Translations under genes and position numbers: made by a program | Notes under the pieces: model-generated | Seen by the model: the letters and a program-made list of their open reading frames with translations, nothing else | Database searches by the model: none | Told to the model about the DNA's origin: nothing | In this document: positions 44,329 to 55,257 of the stretch, piece after piece | Position numbering within the stretch: position 1 is the stretch's first letter | Layout of the letters: each line of letters opens with the position of its first letter | Origin: Clostridium sp. | GTDB lineage: Bacteria; Bacillota_I; Bacilli_A; RF39; UBA660 | Length of the DNA: 64,000 nucleotides | NCBI GenBank assembly: GCA_022010095.1 | Contig: CP091739.1 | Coordinates: forward strand, 992,001-1,056,000 | Direction of reading: 5' to 3'

Positions 44329-44677
44329 ATGTATGAAAAATTCAAATAAAAAAAGATTTAGAAAGTCCATTCTATACAATATATAAAATAAAAAAAGGAG
44401 ACACATTATATAAAAATCTCTAAAAGAATTTAATGTAAATACAAAGTTATTAGCAGAATTAAATGGATTAAATATATCTGATTATATCTATCCAAGTCAA
44501 ACTTTATTAATTCCTAAAAAAGATGTAAGTTATTATATAACAAAAGATGGAGATACATTATACACAGTAAGCAACATATTTGGAACTACTGAAAAGGATA
44601 TAGTAGATCAAAACAGAACAATATACCTTTTAGCAGGACAAATGATATATTATAAAAAAAGTAATAAAAAAATATAG
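44329..44677 (+). CDS. LysM-domain protein
   Basis: About 115 codons. Two LysM modules bind peptidoglycan glycan: FYTIYKIKKGDTLYKISKEFNVNTKLLAELNGLN...IYPSQTLLIPKK and YYITKDGDTLYTVSNIFGTTEKDIVDQN...LLAGQMI. GDTLYxxS and N.L..GQ are the LysM hallmarks. No signal peptide is visible in the short N-terminus (MYEKFQIKKDLESP), so export is uncertain unless an upstream slip hides the start. Ends at TAG 44675-44677, at the foot of a terminator. Confidence 0.8.
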
Positions 44678-44709
44678 AGGAATATGAAAATATTTCTTTT
44701 TCTTTTTTT
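44678..44709 (+). terminator. terminator after the LysM gene
   Basis: AGGAATAT / ATATTTCT (one G-T pair) with a GAAA tetraloop, then TTTTCTTTTTTT. Confidence 0.8.
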
Positions 44710-44786
44710 ACACAATTTTATATCTTATAGAATTCACATTTTAAATAACTCGTGATATAATTTAAATATAATAGGAGTTGGTTAAA

Positions 44787-46439
44787 TTGATAATAAAGAA
44801 GCCATATGCTTTTTTTAATTAAAAAAATTTTTAGGATAATACATGCCTTACTTTTTTTGTTAGGCTTCTTTATTTAGGAATAAAATCATTAGACATTTAT
44901 ACATTTTTTTAATATGTATGCGAGTAAATTTGCTTATACTTATGCGACAGACTTAGCTGTTAAATATGTTAATTATTATATGTTTATAATAGATGTTTTT
45001 AGCAATACTAGTTTCTTTATTAATATATTACATAATGTCACTTAAAAAAATAAAGAAAGAAAAATTATATATATTTACTTGTCTTTATTATATATTATTG
45101 TTTGTTTATTTTTATATTTATTTATAATACACTTGCTAATATACAAATAAATACATTAAGCATTGAACAAGTTAGAACTATAAGAGATATATCGCTTATT
45201 ATATTAATACCACAAGTAATAATGGTATTTATACATCTTGGTAGAGCTTGTGGATTTAATTTAAAACAATTCGACTTTAAAAAAGACTTAGAAGAATTGC
45301 AAATCGATACTAGTGATTATGAAGAAGTAGAGTTAACTTTTTGGAAAAAAATAATTATAAAATAGCAAGATTCTTTAGAAAATTTCTAAGACTTACTAAA
45401 TACTATATACTTGAACATAAATTTGTGGTAACAGTTTGTACATCGATAGTAGTACTTATAACAACACTAATTATTTTTATAAATATGAGAGTTTATCAAG
45501 AAAGATATAGACAAAATCAAGAAATTTTAGCAAGTACTCTTTGGTACACCGCACAAGATGCGTACATTACTGATGTTGATTTAAGTGGAAATAAAATACA
45601 AAAAAAGATAAATATTATGTACTTATAAGAACTAAAATAGATAATAAATCATCAACAAGTTATAAACTTACTAGAGAAACATTTAGATTAGTTGTTAATG
45701 ATGAAATGTTAATACCAAAATTTAGTTATAAAAAAATGAATTTCTTGATGTGGGAGAGGTTTTTTTGCTCCAATGGAGGTATTTCCAGGTGAAACAAAAA
45801 GAAGTAATAGTTGTATATGAAATAGGAAAAAGAAGACATTAAAAAAAGAATATGTGTTTAAAATAAAAAAACTATGATAATCTTGTTATTGGTAATATAG
45901 CTTCACCTTATAAAGAAATTATAGTTAAACCATATGATTTAAATAGTAAAAAAATGATACTGGAACATATAAGTTACCAGCTGAATTAGATTTTTAATAA
46001 TACGATTTTTAGGTAAAAAGTAGTGCAATTATTGGTGAAAGTACCTATTCTTCTGTATTTAAAGAAAGTTATAAATATTGTAAAAAAATAATAATGAAAA
46101 ATACTTGTTATGATGGAACTTATATAGTAAGACCAGAAAGTACAAACAAAGGCAGTGTAGGTGTATTAAAATTTAAAAAAATGACTGCTAATATTGATAG
46201 TAGTATAGGCATGAGTAAGTATTTAAATTATCCTAGTAATATAATAAAATATTTTTGGAAAGATAAGATACACATTAGATGGAGTAACAAAAAAACCTTT
46301 TACTCCTACGATAATTAATACTAAATATCAAAAAGATACATATACTTATATTGAAGTCCCAAAAGAAGTTGAAAATGCTGAAAAACTAGACCTAATCATA
46401 ACAATTCGTGGCATAAAATACACAATTGACTTGAAATGA
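44787..46439 (+). CDS. large membrane protein with extracytoplasmic C-terminus, unrecognised
   Basis: Starts with TTG 44787, nine bases after TAGGAG. N-terminal half: about four membrane segments between 44800 and 45240 (for example YYMFIIDVLAILVSLLIYYI, FTCLYYILLFVYFYIYNTLA, LIILIPQVIMVFIHLGRACG), a cytoplasmic stretch, then FVVTVCTSIVVLITTLIIFI (about 45405-45480). The 310-residue C-terminal part looks like a beta-sandwich-rich exterior domain (SASTLWYTAQDAYITDVDLS-like, YKLTRETFRLVVNDEMLIPK, VFPGETKEVIVVYEI, TIRGIKYTIDLK). About 540 codons. At least 10 slips. No family recognised. Stop TGA 46437-46439 overlaps the tRNA promoter. Confidence 0.65.
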
Positions 46440-46459
46440 CGCATATAATTTGATATAAT
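46431..46459 (+). promoter_or_regulatory. tRNA-Cys promoter
   Basis: TTGAAA (46431-46436), 17 bases, TATAAT (46454-46459) with upstream TGA, 12 bases before the tRNA. Confidence 0.8.
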
Positions 46460-46470
46460 TATATGCACAT

Positions 46471-46544
46471 GGAGCCATAGCCAAGTGGTAAGGCACAGGT
46501 CTGCAACACCTCCATCGTCGGTTCAAATCCGACTGGCTCCTCCA
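46471..46544 (+). tRNA. trnC: tRNA-Cys (GCA)
   Basis: Acceptor GGAGCCA (46471-46477) pairs with TGGCTCC (46534-46540); the anticodon loop CTGCAAC has GCA at 46503-46505; the T arm has GGTTCAAATCC. Discriminator U and encoded CCA (46542-46544). A single isolated tRNA gene. Confidence 0.96.
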
Positions 46545-46559
46545 AATAAAAATAATACT

Positions 46560-46580
46560 AACGCAAGTGAGTGTTTTTTT
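46560..46580 (+). terminator. possible terminator after tRNA-Cys
   Basis: AACGC / GTGTT (one G-T pair) around AAGTGA, followed by a T-run. The stem is only five base pairs. Confidence 0.4.
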
Positions 46581-46638
46581 GTGCTAAAAGTCATTAAAAA
46601 ACAAAAGTATAAATGATATAATAAGTTAGGAGGCAACA

Positions 46639-47345
46639 ATGAAAGTAGCAGTTTTTTCAGATATACATGGAAATTATCAAGCATTAGATGCAATATTAAA
46701 CGATATAAAGAATCAAAATATAGATAAAAATCATATTTTTTTAGGAGATTCAGTTTCTCTTGGTCCTTGCCCAAACGAATGCATAGAAAGATTAATGAAA
46801 GAAAATGTTATATTTATAAATGGTAATCATGAATTATATTTATTAAATAGAAAATACTATGATGAAGATATGAGTGAAATAGAAATAGAACATAATCTTT
46901 GGGTCCTAACAAAATTAGATGATGAACAACTAGAATATATAGAAAAATCAACCATTAAGTTATTCACTAGTTATTAACAATAAAAAAAATATTTATTCAT
47001 CCACTTCTTTATGAATGATTCAGTTTACCCATTTGAACACTTAAGTATCTTTTAAAACAAATAAATATAAGAAAAATTTTTTTGACAGTATAGATTATGA
47101 TTATTGTTTTTTTATGGACATTTTCATCAAGGAAGAATAGATAAATATAATAATAAACATTTCTATGGAATAGGCAGTAGTGGTTGTGTAAAAGATAATA
47201 AAAACATATTACTATATAATTGATAATGGAAACATAACTAAAAAAAGAAATAGAATTTGATAGAGACTTATTTAACGAAATATTGTATAGTATAGACTAT
47301 CCTGATAAAGATAACATATCAAATATATTTTTCAATAACAAATGA
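46639..47345 (+). CDS. calcineurin-like metallophosphoesterase
   Basis: MKVAVFSDIHGNYQALDAIL (DxH), HIFLGDSVSLGPCP (GD), FINGNHELYL (GNHE) and, after a slip near 46965-46985, FIHP and YCFYGHFHQGRIDKYN (GHxH) followed by YGIGSSGCVKDN give the complete two-metal site in order. About 233 codons. It resembles predicted phosphodiesterases of the YfcE/ApaH-like group; substrate unknown. Start ATG 46639 after AGGAGGCAAC. Slips near 46985, 47010, 47055, 47078 and 47105. Confidence 0.85.
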
Positions 47346-47393
47346 ATATTGAATAAAGATAAATACTTGTAGTATAATTAAAGTGGTGAAATT

Positions 47394-47543
47394 ATGAGAG
47401 AACTAATTAAAAAAATGCATTATTGTTAGAGACAAATTTTCAAGCAGAACTAGCAATATTATTTATAGTAATGATACTTTTTAGTATTAGCAATAATATG
47501 TTTAACAATAATTAAAAAAATCAAAAAAATAGAGGGTTTATGA
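47394..47543 (+). CDS. small single-helix membrane protein
   Basis: Corrected: MRELIKKNALLLETNFQAEL AILFIVMILLVLAIICLTII KKIKKIEGL, about 49 residues: an amphipathic start, one membrane helix and a basic end. The ribosome site is AAGTGGTG, and the stop TGA overlaps the LTA-synthase-like ATG (ATGA). Coupling to that gene suggests a partner or regulator. No family recognised. Confidence 0.5.
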
Positions 47544-49520
47544 AAAAAATAAATTTAAAAATAATATTATGGTGGTCATTTTTGGATTATATATTTAGAA
47601 GTAATATACAAACATTTTTATAATGAAAGATTTATTAACAGCAAATACTTTTTTTCAGTAATACTATTTAGTATTCCATGGATAATATTATTAACAATAA
47701 TAACAACGATATTTAATGAAAAAAAGTTAACAAGATATTAACAATTATTTTTATCATCTTTTTATTACACTTATCACTTTAGCACAAATAGTTTATTATA
47801 ACTTTTATAATTCTATGTTTTTCATTTTTTTATCATTAACGACAGGAACAGGTCAAGTAATGCAATTTTATGAGATGATAATGAGTGTTATCGCAAGAAT
47901 ATGGTACATATTTATTATAATATTGATACCATTTATCCTATTCTTAATATTCAAAAAGTAAAAATATTTGATTTTTAAAAAAATAATTTTTAAATTTATA
48001 ATAGGATATTTATCAATACTTATATTGTCTTTTTTTAGGAATAATTTTTTTATCATAAATAAAAAAATGATGTAGGATTCTATTCATTAAAAAAAGATTA
48101 ATATTTAAAACACATGCGCCTATGCTTACAATAGATAAAACAGGGTTAATCACAATGGAAATGATAGATATTGAAAGATATATTTTTGGATTTAATGAAG
48201 AAATATATAATGAACAAACAAATATAAGTAGTGAAGAAGAAAAAGTACCTGAAGTAAAAATAGAATACAATACAACTGATATTGATTTTGATAAACTTAT
48301 AAGTGAAGAAACAAATGATAAAATAAAGAACATGCACATCTATTTCAAAAAAATGCTGATGCATCTAATAAAAAAATGAATACACAGGAATCTTTAAAAA
48401 TAAAAATCTTATATTTATAACAGCAGAAGCATTTGATACAATTGCGATAGATGAAAAGTTAACACCAACATTATATAAAATAAAGAATAATAGTTTTATA
48501 TTTACAAATTACTATCAACCATTATATCCAGTATCCACGTCTGATGGCGAATATATGAATCTAAATAGTTTAATACCTAAAGAAGGAGTGTGGAGTTTTA
48601 AACAAACAAGCAAAATAAGTATGCCTTATGGAATAGGAAACATGTTTAATAAAGAAGGATACGTATCATACGGATTTCATAATCATAATTATAATTACTA
48701 TGATAGGCAAAAATCACATAAGAATATAGGACTTAAATATTATGGATGTGGTAATGGACTAGAAAAGAAAATGAATTGTAAACATTGGCCAAATAGTGAT
48801 AAAGAAATGATAGATGCTACTACAAGTTATTATATCGATAATGATAAATTCATGACATATTATATGACAGTAAGTGGACATTTAAATTATAATTTCTATG
48901 GTAATAATATGGCTTATAGGAATAAAAAAAGTAAGGTAAAAAGATTTAAAAATATAGTACAGCAGTAAAAGCGTATTTAGCAACACAAATAGAACTAGAT
49001 AAAAGTATAGAAAAACTATTACAAGTACTAGAAGAAAAAGGTAAATTGAATGACACATTAATCGTAATCGCACCAGATCACTATCCTTATGGACTTACAA
49101 CAAAACAAATGAATGAAATAAGTACAATAGATAGAAATGATAAATTTGAAAAAAATTCCATAAAACACTTATTATGTACAACCCAAATATAGAAAAAACA
49201 GTTGTTGATAAAGTTATAAGCAGTTTAGATATATTACCAACAATATATAATTTATATGGTTTATCATTTGATTCAAGATTACTTATGGGTCGTGATATAT
49301 TTAGTAATAATGAACACATAGTAATTTTATCAGATAGAAGTTGGATAACAGATAAAGGAAAATATAACAGTGTAACAAAAAGAATTCATAAAAAAACAAC
49401 TGATAAAGAAATAGAAGAGGGCTATATTGACAGAATAAACACAATAGTAAATCAAAAAAATATAGTATGTCTTCATTAATAATAGATAATGATTATTATA
49501 AGAAAATAGGTATAGAATAA
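47540..49520 (+). CDS. LTA-synthase family (sulfatase-fold) membrane enzyme
   Basis: Five membrane segments lie in the first 600 bases, then an extracellular alkaline-phosphatase/sulfatase domain. FITAEAFDTIAIDEKLTPTL YKI gives the first metal Glu; NYYQPLYPVSTSDGEYMNLN SLIP contains the Thr that is phosphorylated in LtaS (S-T-S-D-G-E); DTLIVIAPDHYPYG carries the DH metal ligands; LDILPTIYNLYGLSFDSRLLMGRDIF is the family end. It ends DNDYYKKIGIE at TAA 49518-49520. About 650 codons, as in LtaS. It transfers glycerol phosphate or a related group to a lipid; the exact substrate is not certain. Many slips before 48120. Confidence 0.9.
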
Positions 49521-50358
49521 TGAAAAATTAAAAGTAAAAAGATTTTTGATTTAAAAAAAGCACTATTACAAGTGGTGCTTGTTTTTAGATTTATAGAAGA
49601 AACAGATGGCAGTTTTACAAATATATTAAAAGATAGAGTTATCAACATAAAAACAAAATAATGATGAACTAATAGTGATATCATCAAAAGAAGATAATCT
49701 AGAAAACGATATAAAAAGAATATTTTGACCTAAATAGAGACTACAATATTATAAATCAACAACTTATTAACAATGATAAAAAAATGATAAATATAATTTC
49801 TAAATGTAAAAGGATACAAAAATACTAAATCAAGATTCATTTGAGATGTGCATAAGTTATATAATAAGTCAAAAATAATAATGTTAAAAGAATAAGTAAA
49901 TCTATAAATGATATAAGTGAAAAAGTATGGTGAAAAAAATAATATTTAATAATAAAGAATATCATTTATTTCCAACATATGAATCACTTAAAAAAATATA
50001 ACTATAGAAGAATTAAGAAGTTTTTAAAGTAGGTTTTTAGAGCAAAAATATATAAGAGACTTCTTAGATAAATATGAATCATTAAAAGATATAAACAAGC
50101 TTAATACTAAAGAAGCATTAAATAAACTTATGAAAGTAAAAAGGAATAGGTCTAAAAGTGTCATCATGTATATTATTATTTGGCTATAAAAGATTAGATA
50201 CCTTTCCAATAGATACCTGGGTAAAAAAGAGTATATCGGATTTATATAACATAAAAAATAATCAAAAAACAATAGAGAAATTCGCAGAAAATACTTATAA
50301 AGAATATTCAGGACTTGCAATACAATATTTATTTCATAGTAAAAGAAATGTTAATTAA
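49520..50358 (+). CDS. ogg: OGG1-type 8-oxoguanine DNA glycosylase
   Basis: A bifunctional glycosylase/lyase. Corrected start MKIKSKKIFDLKKALLQSGACFRF matches the N-terminal domain; [22 protein letters not shown] is the helical core; KLMKVKGIGLKVSSCILLFG is the helix-hairpin-helix with the catalytic Lys; RLDTFPIDTWVKKSI has the catalytic Asp. About 270 codons. The ATG overlaps the preceding stop (TAATG), making it operonic with the LTA-synthase-like gene. Slips near 49530, 49660, 49720, 49990 and 50140. Confidence 0.88.
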
Positions 50359-50438
50359 ATTAATAAATGTATTTTTAGTATAAAAAAATTTAAAAAAATT
50401 TGTTTAATATTTCTATAAAATGTGATATGATTTTTATC

Positions 50439-51391
50439 ATGAAGAGTAAAAGTAGGAATAACAATTATATTTATATTATTAATAGTGGTATTATCATTAT
50501 TATTTGTCTGCATTTATATACAAGTTAGATAAAAAAATCATTAAATGAAGGTTTTTATTTACTTGGTGAAAATGAAATAACACTTGAATATGGTAATAAA
50601 TATGACGAACTTGGTTATGCAGCAATAGTTAATGATGTAGACTATCATAGTAAAGTGATAGTTGAAAAATAATGTTGATGAAACTAAACTTGGCGAATAT
50701 GAAGTTAATTACTTTTTGACAGTAAAAAGGATTAAAAAGAGTTTAACTAGAAAAGTAAAAAGTAGTTGATAATATTAAGCCAGAAATTAAAAATACTTGG
50801 CGATAAAGAAATAGTATGCACAGTTAAATTAAATGACTGTGAACTTCCTAAATACCAAGCAACTGATAATTATGATGGAAATATCACAAGTAATGTAACA
50901 ATAGAAAATGAAATTAATAATGATAAAAAAAGGGACATATGAAGTAAAAAGATAAAGTAAAAAGATAGTAGTGGTAATGAAGCAGAAGAAACAATTAAAG
51001 TACACATTAAAGATAAATTTGAACACACATACGTAAATGTTTCAATATCAAAACAAAAGCTGACTTACTATGTTAAAAATAAAGTGGTACTAGAAACAGA
51101 TGTCACGACTGGTAAAAAAACAATGCTACCAAAACGGGCAGTTTCAAAATAAGAAATAAAGTAAGAAATACATATTTAACTGGTAAAAAAATTATAAATC
51201 ATTTGTTAAATATTGGATGGCATATTCAGGAAATAATTATGGAATACATGATGCTTCTTGGAGAAATAAATTTGGTGGAAATATATATAAAAACTAATGG
51301 AAGTCACGGATGCGTTAATGTTCCAACAAACATGGCAGCAAAACTTTATAGCCTGATAGAAATAGGAACACCAGTTTACATTAAAAGATAA
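50439..51391 (+). CDS. L,D-transpeptidase (YkuD) with Ig-like repeat
   Basis: Order: signal anchor (corrected MKSKSRITIIFILLIVVLSL LFVCIY), an Ig-like/DUF5011 repeat region with EYGNKYDELGY and ATDNYDGNITSNV...GTYEVKYKVKDSSGNEAEETI, then the YkuD domain from VNVSISKQKLTYYVKNKVVL ETDVTTG to the active site NGSHGCVNVPTNMAAKLYSL. The catalytic Cys is in SHGCVNV. About 305 codons. It cross-links peptidoglycan 3-3 or attaches proteins outside the membrane. Slips near 50530, 50670, 50740, 50790, 50935, 51120 and 51190. Confidence 0.9.
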
Positions 51392-51415
51392 AAAATTATT
51401 GATAGAGGGAGTAGC

Positions 51416-52443
51416 ATGGAAAAGAAAGTATTAGAAGCATTAACGTGCCCAAATTGTAATGGAGAAGTTGAACTTGATAAAAATCAAGAATTTGGATTTT
51501 TGTAAATATTGTGGAACTAAACTTCAAAATACAGCAATAAAAAAAATAAATGCTAAAGTAAAAATAGATAAAGAAGATGAAATAAAGAAACTATATATTT
51601 TAGCAAGAAGAGCAAAAGATAATGATGATGCTGAAAAAGCAGAAAAATATTATTCAACAATATTGAATGAAGTTCCAAATGACTGGGAAGCACAATTCTT
51701 CTCAACATATTTCGCTTGTAAACAAACAACAATAGCAAATATGGGTTCTTCATGTATAAAATTAGGTAAAACTTTAAAAAAAGTGTGTTTTTAGCCTTAT
51801 AAAAAAACAAGTGATTTAAGTGAAGCAGAAAAAAATAGAAGCATACAAGACTATTGATTATAACGCATTAAATTATTATTTATTAATATCAAATAATGTC
51901 CTATCAAAAGCAAATACATACATAGATACATGTGATTCAACATTTGTAACCAATTTTTTAACAGAGCATTTTCAAGGAATGACGTTTTTATTACTTACAC
52001 TAGGAGATGAATTAAACAAAGTAAATTTAAAAGAAGAAGCACTTAGAGCTTATAAAGCTACAGTAACTAAATTTAGTTACATACCACCTGAAACAGTTAG
52101 TGCAATAGTAGAAAGAATAAAAAAAGTATAGATCCAACTTATACATACACACCAAATGTTCAAAATCAAAAGAATGGATGTTACGTTGCTACAGCAGTAT
52201 ATGGTTCATATGATTGTAAAGAGGTATGGACATTAAGAAGATTTAGAGATTATTATCTTGATGAAAGATTCCTTGGAAGATTATTTATAAAAAGTTTATT
52301 ACGCAGTTAGCCCAACAATGGTAAAATTATTTGGTAAAAATAAGTATTTTTATATCATTTAATAAAAAGAATACTAGATAAATTTGTTAACAAATTAAAT
52401 GCACAAGGATATGAAAATACAAAAATATAATGATAAGTACTAA
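51416..52443 (+). CDS. zinc-ribbon/CFI-box-CTERM protein
   Basis: N-terminal zinc ribbon TCPNCNGEVELDKNQEFGFCKYCGTKL (CxxC...CxxC), a helical TPR-like middle (EIKKLYILARRAKDNDDAEK AEKYYSTILNEVPNDWEAQF) and a C-terminal CFI-box domain GCYVATAVYGSYDCKEVWTL RRFRDYYLDERFLGRLFIKV YYAVSPTMVKLFG. In this family the Cys and Trp-Leu-Arg-Arg-Phe-Arg stretch are the hallmark; its role is unknown. About 335 codons. Starts ATG 51416 after AGAGGGAGTAGC and ends YNDKY at TAA 52441-52443. Slips near 51500, 51780, 52130, 52290 and 52430. Confidence 0.8.
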
Positions 52444-52498
52444 AATTAGTTGCATTTCAAAAAAATATATGTTAATATTTATTAGAGGTTAAAAAAAT

Positions 52499-52593
52499 AT
52501 GAGAGAATTGAAGTCAAGAAAATTAGTTATTTTTTTAAAAAAAGAAATGTACTAATACTATTGATTTTAATTCTTTTTTTAAATTCTCATTGA
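52499..52593 (+). CDS. possible short membrane peptide
   Basis: If one T or A is over-called it reads MRELKSRKLVIFFKKRNVLI LLILILFLNSH, about 31 residues: a basic head and one hydrophobic run. AGAGG precedes it and its stop lies within the terminator stem below. It could equally be a chance frame in the leader of the uracil operon. Confidence 0.3.
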
Positions 52594-52616
52594 TTTATTC
52601 AATGAGAATTTTTTTG
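52581..52616 (+). terminator. terminator before the uracil operon
   Basis: A 13-bp perfect stem AAATTCTCATTGA / TCAATGAGAATTT with loop TTTAT, then Ts. It lies 33 bases before the permease ATG, so it could also act as an attenuator. No PyrR-binding consensus is visible. Confidence 0.85.
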
Positions 52617-52648
52617 ACCTAATTTATTGTTTTAGAAGGAGGAATAAA

Positions 52649-53931
52649 ATGAAAAAAACAGTAAAATGTTACTCAATGTTAATGACAAAACCGCCATTAC
52701 TAAAATGGTTATTATTATCACTGCAGCATGTGTTTGCAATGTTTGGAGCTACAATATTAGTTCCAATACTTGTGAACAAAGCAGCAGGAAGTGAAGTATT
52801 ATCTATACCAGTTGCACTAATCAGTTCTGGAATAGGTACATTAATTTATATAGTATGTACTAGAGGAAAGGCACCAGTTTATTTAGGAAGCTCATTTGCA
52901 TTTATTACACCAATGATTGTAGCATTCGCTAAAAGCGGAAAAGAAAGTGTTTTTACAGGAATTATGGCAGTAGGGCTTGTATATGTTCTAGTTGCATTAA
53001 TAATTAAAGCAGTAGGTAAAAAATGGATTAACAAATTACTGCCTCCAATTGTAGTAGGACCTATGATCATGATAATAGGTCTTTCACTAGCGCCAACAGC
53101 TATAGAAGAAATAGGTCTTAACCTAGAAAAAGTTCCATGGAAAAATATAGTTGTAGCACTTATATCATTTTTAACAACGGGAGTACTCGCAGTAAGAGGA
53201 AAAAGGATTCCTAAAAAGTAATACCATTCTTACTTGGTATGGTCGCAGGATACATTTCATCTATAATACTTGGTATGGTAAATCTAAAAGAAGTTTTTGA
53301 AACGAGTTTTATAGCAATACCAGATTTTTACATACCATTTGTTCATTATAAATTAAATTTTTCAGCATTACTTACAATAGCACCTATAGCATTAGTTACA
53401 ATATCAGAACATATAGGGGACCATAAAGTACTAAGTGAAATAATAGGAAAAGATTTAATAACAGACCCAGGTCTTGATAACACATTACTTGGGGATGGAA
53501 TAGCAACATTTATAGCAGGCTTAATTGGTGGACCAGCAAATACTACTTATGGAGAAAATACTTCAGTTGTAGGTATGACTAAAGTAGCATCTGTATGGGT
53601 AATAGGACTTGCAGCAATAATAGCAATTATATTTGGATTTCTAGGACAATTAACAGCAATCATATCATCAATACCTAGTCCAGTTTTAGGGGGAGTATCA
53701 ATATTACTTTATGGATTTATATCAGTAAATGGACTTAAAATATTAATTCAAAATAAAGTAGATTTCGAGAATACAAAAAACGTAATAGTAGCATCATCAA
53801 TGTTAGTTCTAGGACTTGGAGGAGCAGCAATATCAATAATGACTAAAAATATGTCAGTATCAATATCAGGAATGAGTCTTGCAGCACTTATTGGAATACT
53901 ATTAAATCTATTTATAAAGGAGAGAAAATAA
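52649..53931 (+). CDS. uraA: uracil/xanthine permease (UraA type)
   Basis: A nucleobase-cation symporter-2 family transporter with about 12-14 helices. LQHVFAMFGATILVPILVNK starts helix 1; the strand LGSSFAFITPMIVAF and the signature VTISEHIGDHKVLSEIIGKD LITDPGLDNTLLGDGIATF AGLIGGPANTTYGENTSVVG M identify UraA/PyrP (Glu and Glu-Asn residues bind uracil). About 427 codons. A slip at about 53212 (AAA read as AAAAA) splits it. Directly upstream of upp, which defines it as a uracil-salvage operon. ATG 52649 after AGAAGGAGGAATAAA. Confidence 0.93.
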
Positions 53932-54560
53932 ATGAAAGAAATCATATTAAGTCATCCACTTGTGACACACAAATTATCAATTTTAAGAAATAAAAATACA
54001 GGAACAAAAGAATTTAGAGAAATAATAAGTGAAATATCTACGTTATTATGTTATGAAGCAACTAAAGATGCAGTTTTAGATAAAACAATAATTGAAACAC
54101 CACTTGAGAAATATGAAACAAAAAGTTTAGATGAAGATAAATATGCATTTGTACCTATTTTAAGAGCAGGTATGAGTATGGTAGATGGTATAATTACCGT
54201 AATACCTAATGCTAAAATAGGGCATATTGGATTATATAGAAATGAAAAAAAACTTTAGAACCAGTAGAATATTATTATAAAATGCCAGATAAAATTGAAA
54301 ATAGAGAAGTATTTGTTCTTGACCCAATGCTTGCGACAGGAGGAAGTGCAATCGCAACAATAAATAAATTAAAGAAAGATGGAGTTAAGAAAATAAAATT
54401 TCTATGTATTATTGCTTCTCCTGAAGGAATAGAAAATCTAAAACAAGCACATATGGATGTACAAATATATTGTGCATGTAAAGATAGATGCTTAAATAAT
54501 AAAGGATATATCTTACCTGGACTTGGAGATGCTGGGGATAGAGTTTACGGTACAAAGTAA
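53932..54560 (+). CDS. upp: uracil phosphoribosyltransferase
   Basis: It forms UMP from uracil and [49 protein letters not shown], the PRPP loop [21 protein letters not shown] and the uracil-site end [18 protein letters not shown] are all present. About 208 codons. One slip near 54250. The ATG immediately follows the uraA TAA with AAAGGAG inside the uraA end, so translation is coupled. Confidence 0.97.
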
Positions 54561-54612
54561 ATAATACAAAAAAACATATTTAAAAAAATAAATAAAATGA
54601 TATAATTAGGTT

Positions 54613-55257
54613 ATGATAAAGAAAAATATTAAAAAGAAAAATTATATATACATAATAATTATAATACTTCTTATTATAACTTTTTTTGATTGTTAAAAAA
54701 ATACTAATTTATATAACAAATTAGTTGATATTGATTATAGTGTTATAGAGTTTATGGAAAATCATGTTGACAAAAAGATTAACAGCAGTATTTAAATTTT
54801 TTTAACAAATTTTTGGTGATTGGTACATACCCTCTCTAATAATCGTGTGTATTTTATTGTTTATAAAAAACAAATGGTATTTTACATTACTTACAGGTAG
54901 CTATGCAGTATCAGGTTTAACTGTTTTAGTAACAAAATTACTTGTAAGAAGGCCAAGACCTTTAGTAGCATTAATTGAAATACCAAAAAGTTATAGTTTT
55001 CCAAGCGGACACACGTTAACATCAATTGTATTTTTATATGGTATTATGGCATTTACTTACAAAAAAATACAAATACTTTTAATAAAGTAATATTCTTTAT
55101 ATCATTTATTTTACTCGCAGTACTAATTGGATTCTCAAGAATATATCTTGGAGTACATTTCTTTACTGATGTAATGGGAGGTCTTATATTAGCAATACCT
55201 TGTACATTAATGTGTTTAAACATAATTAATAAAAATTTCGAGGTTAAATTAAAATGA
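54613..55257 (+). CDS. PAP2-family membrane phosphatase
   Basis: Probably undecaprenyl-diphosphate or phosphatidylglycerophosphate phosphatase. The three family motifs are in order: KLLVRRPRP (KxxxxxxRP, near 54934-54962), PSGHT (near 55002-55016) and SRIYLGVHFFTDV (SRxxxxxHxxxD, near 55135-55172). About six membrane helices. About 212 codons. It ends NFEVKLK with TGA overlapping the next ATG (ATGA). Slips near 54690, 54800 and 55070. Confidence 0.9.

Noticed and set aside
46471..46544. A functional link between tRNA-Cys and the Cys-rich protein 4 kb upstream
   Set aside because: The tRNA has its own promoter, and proximity alone is no evidence.
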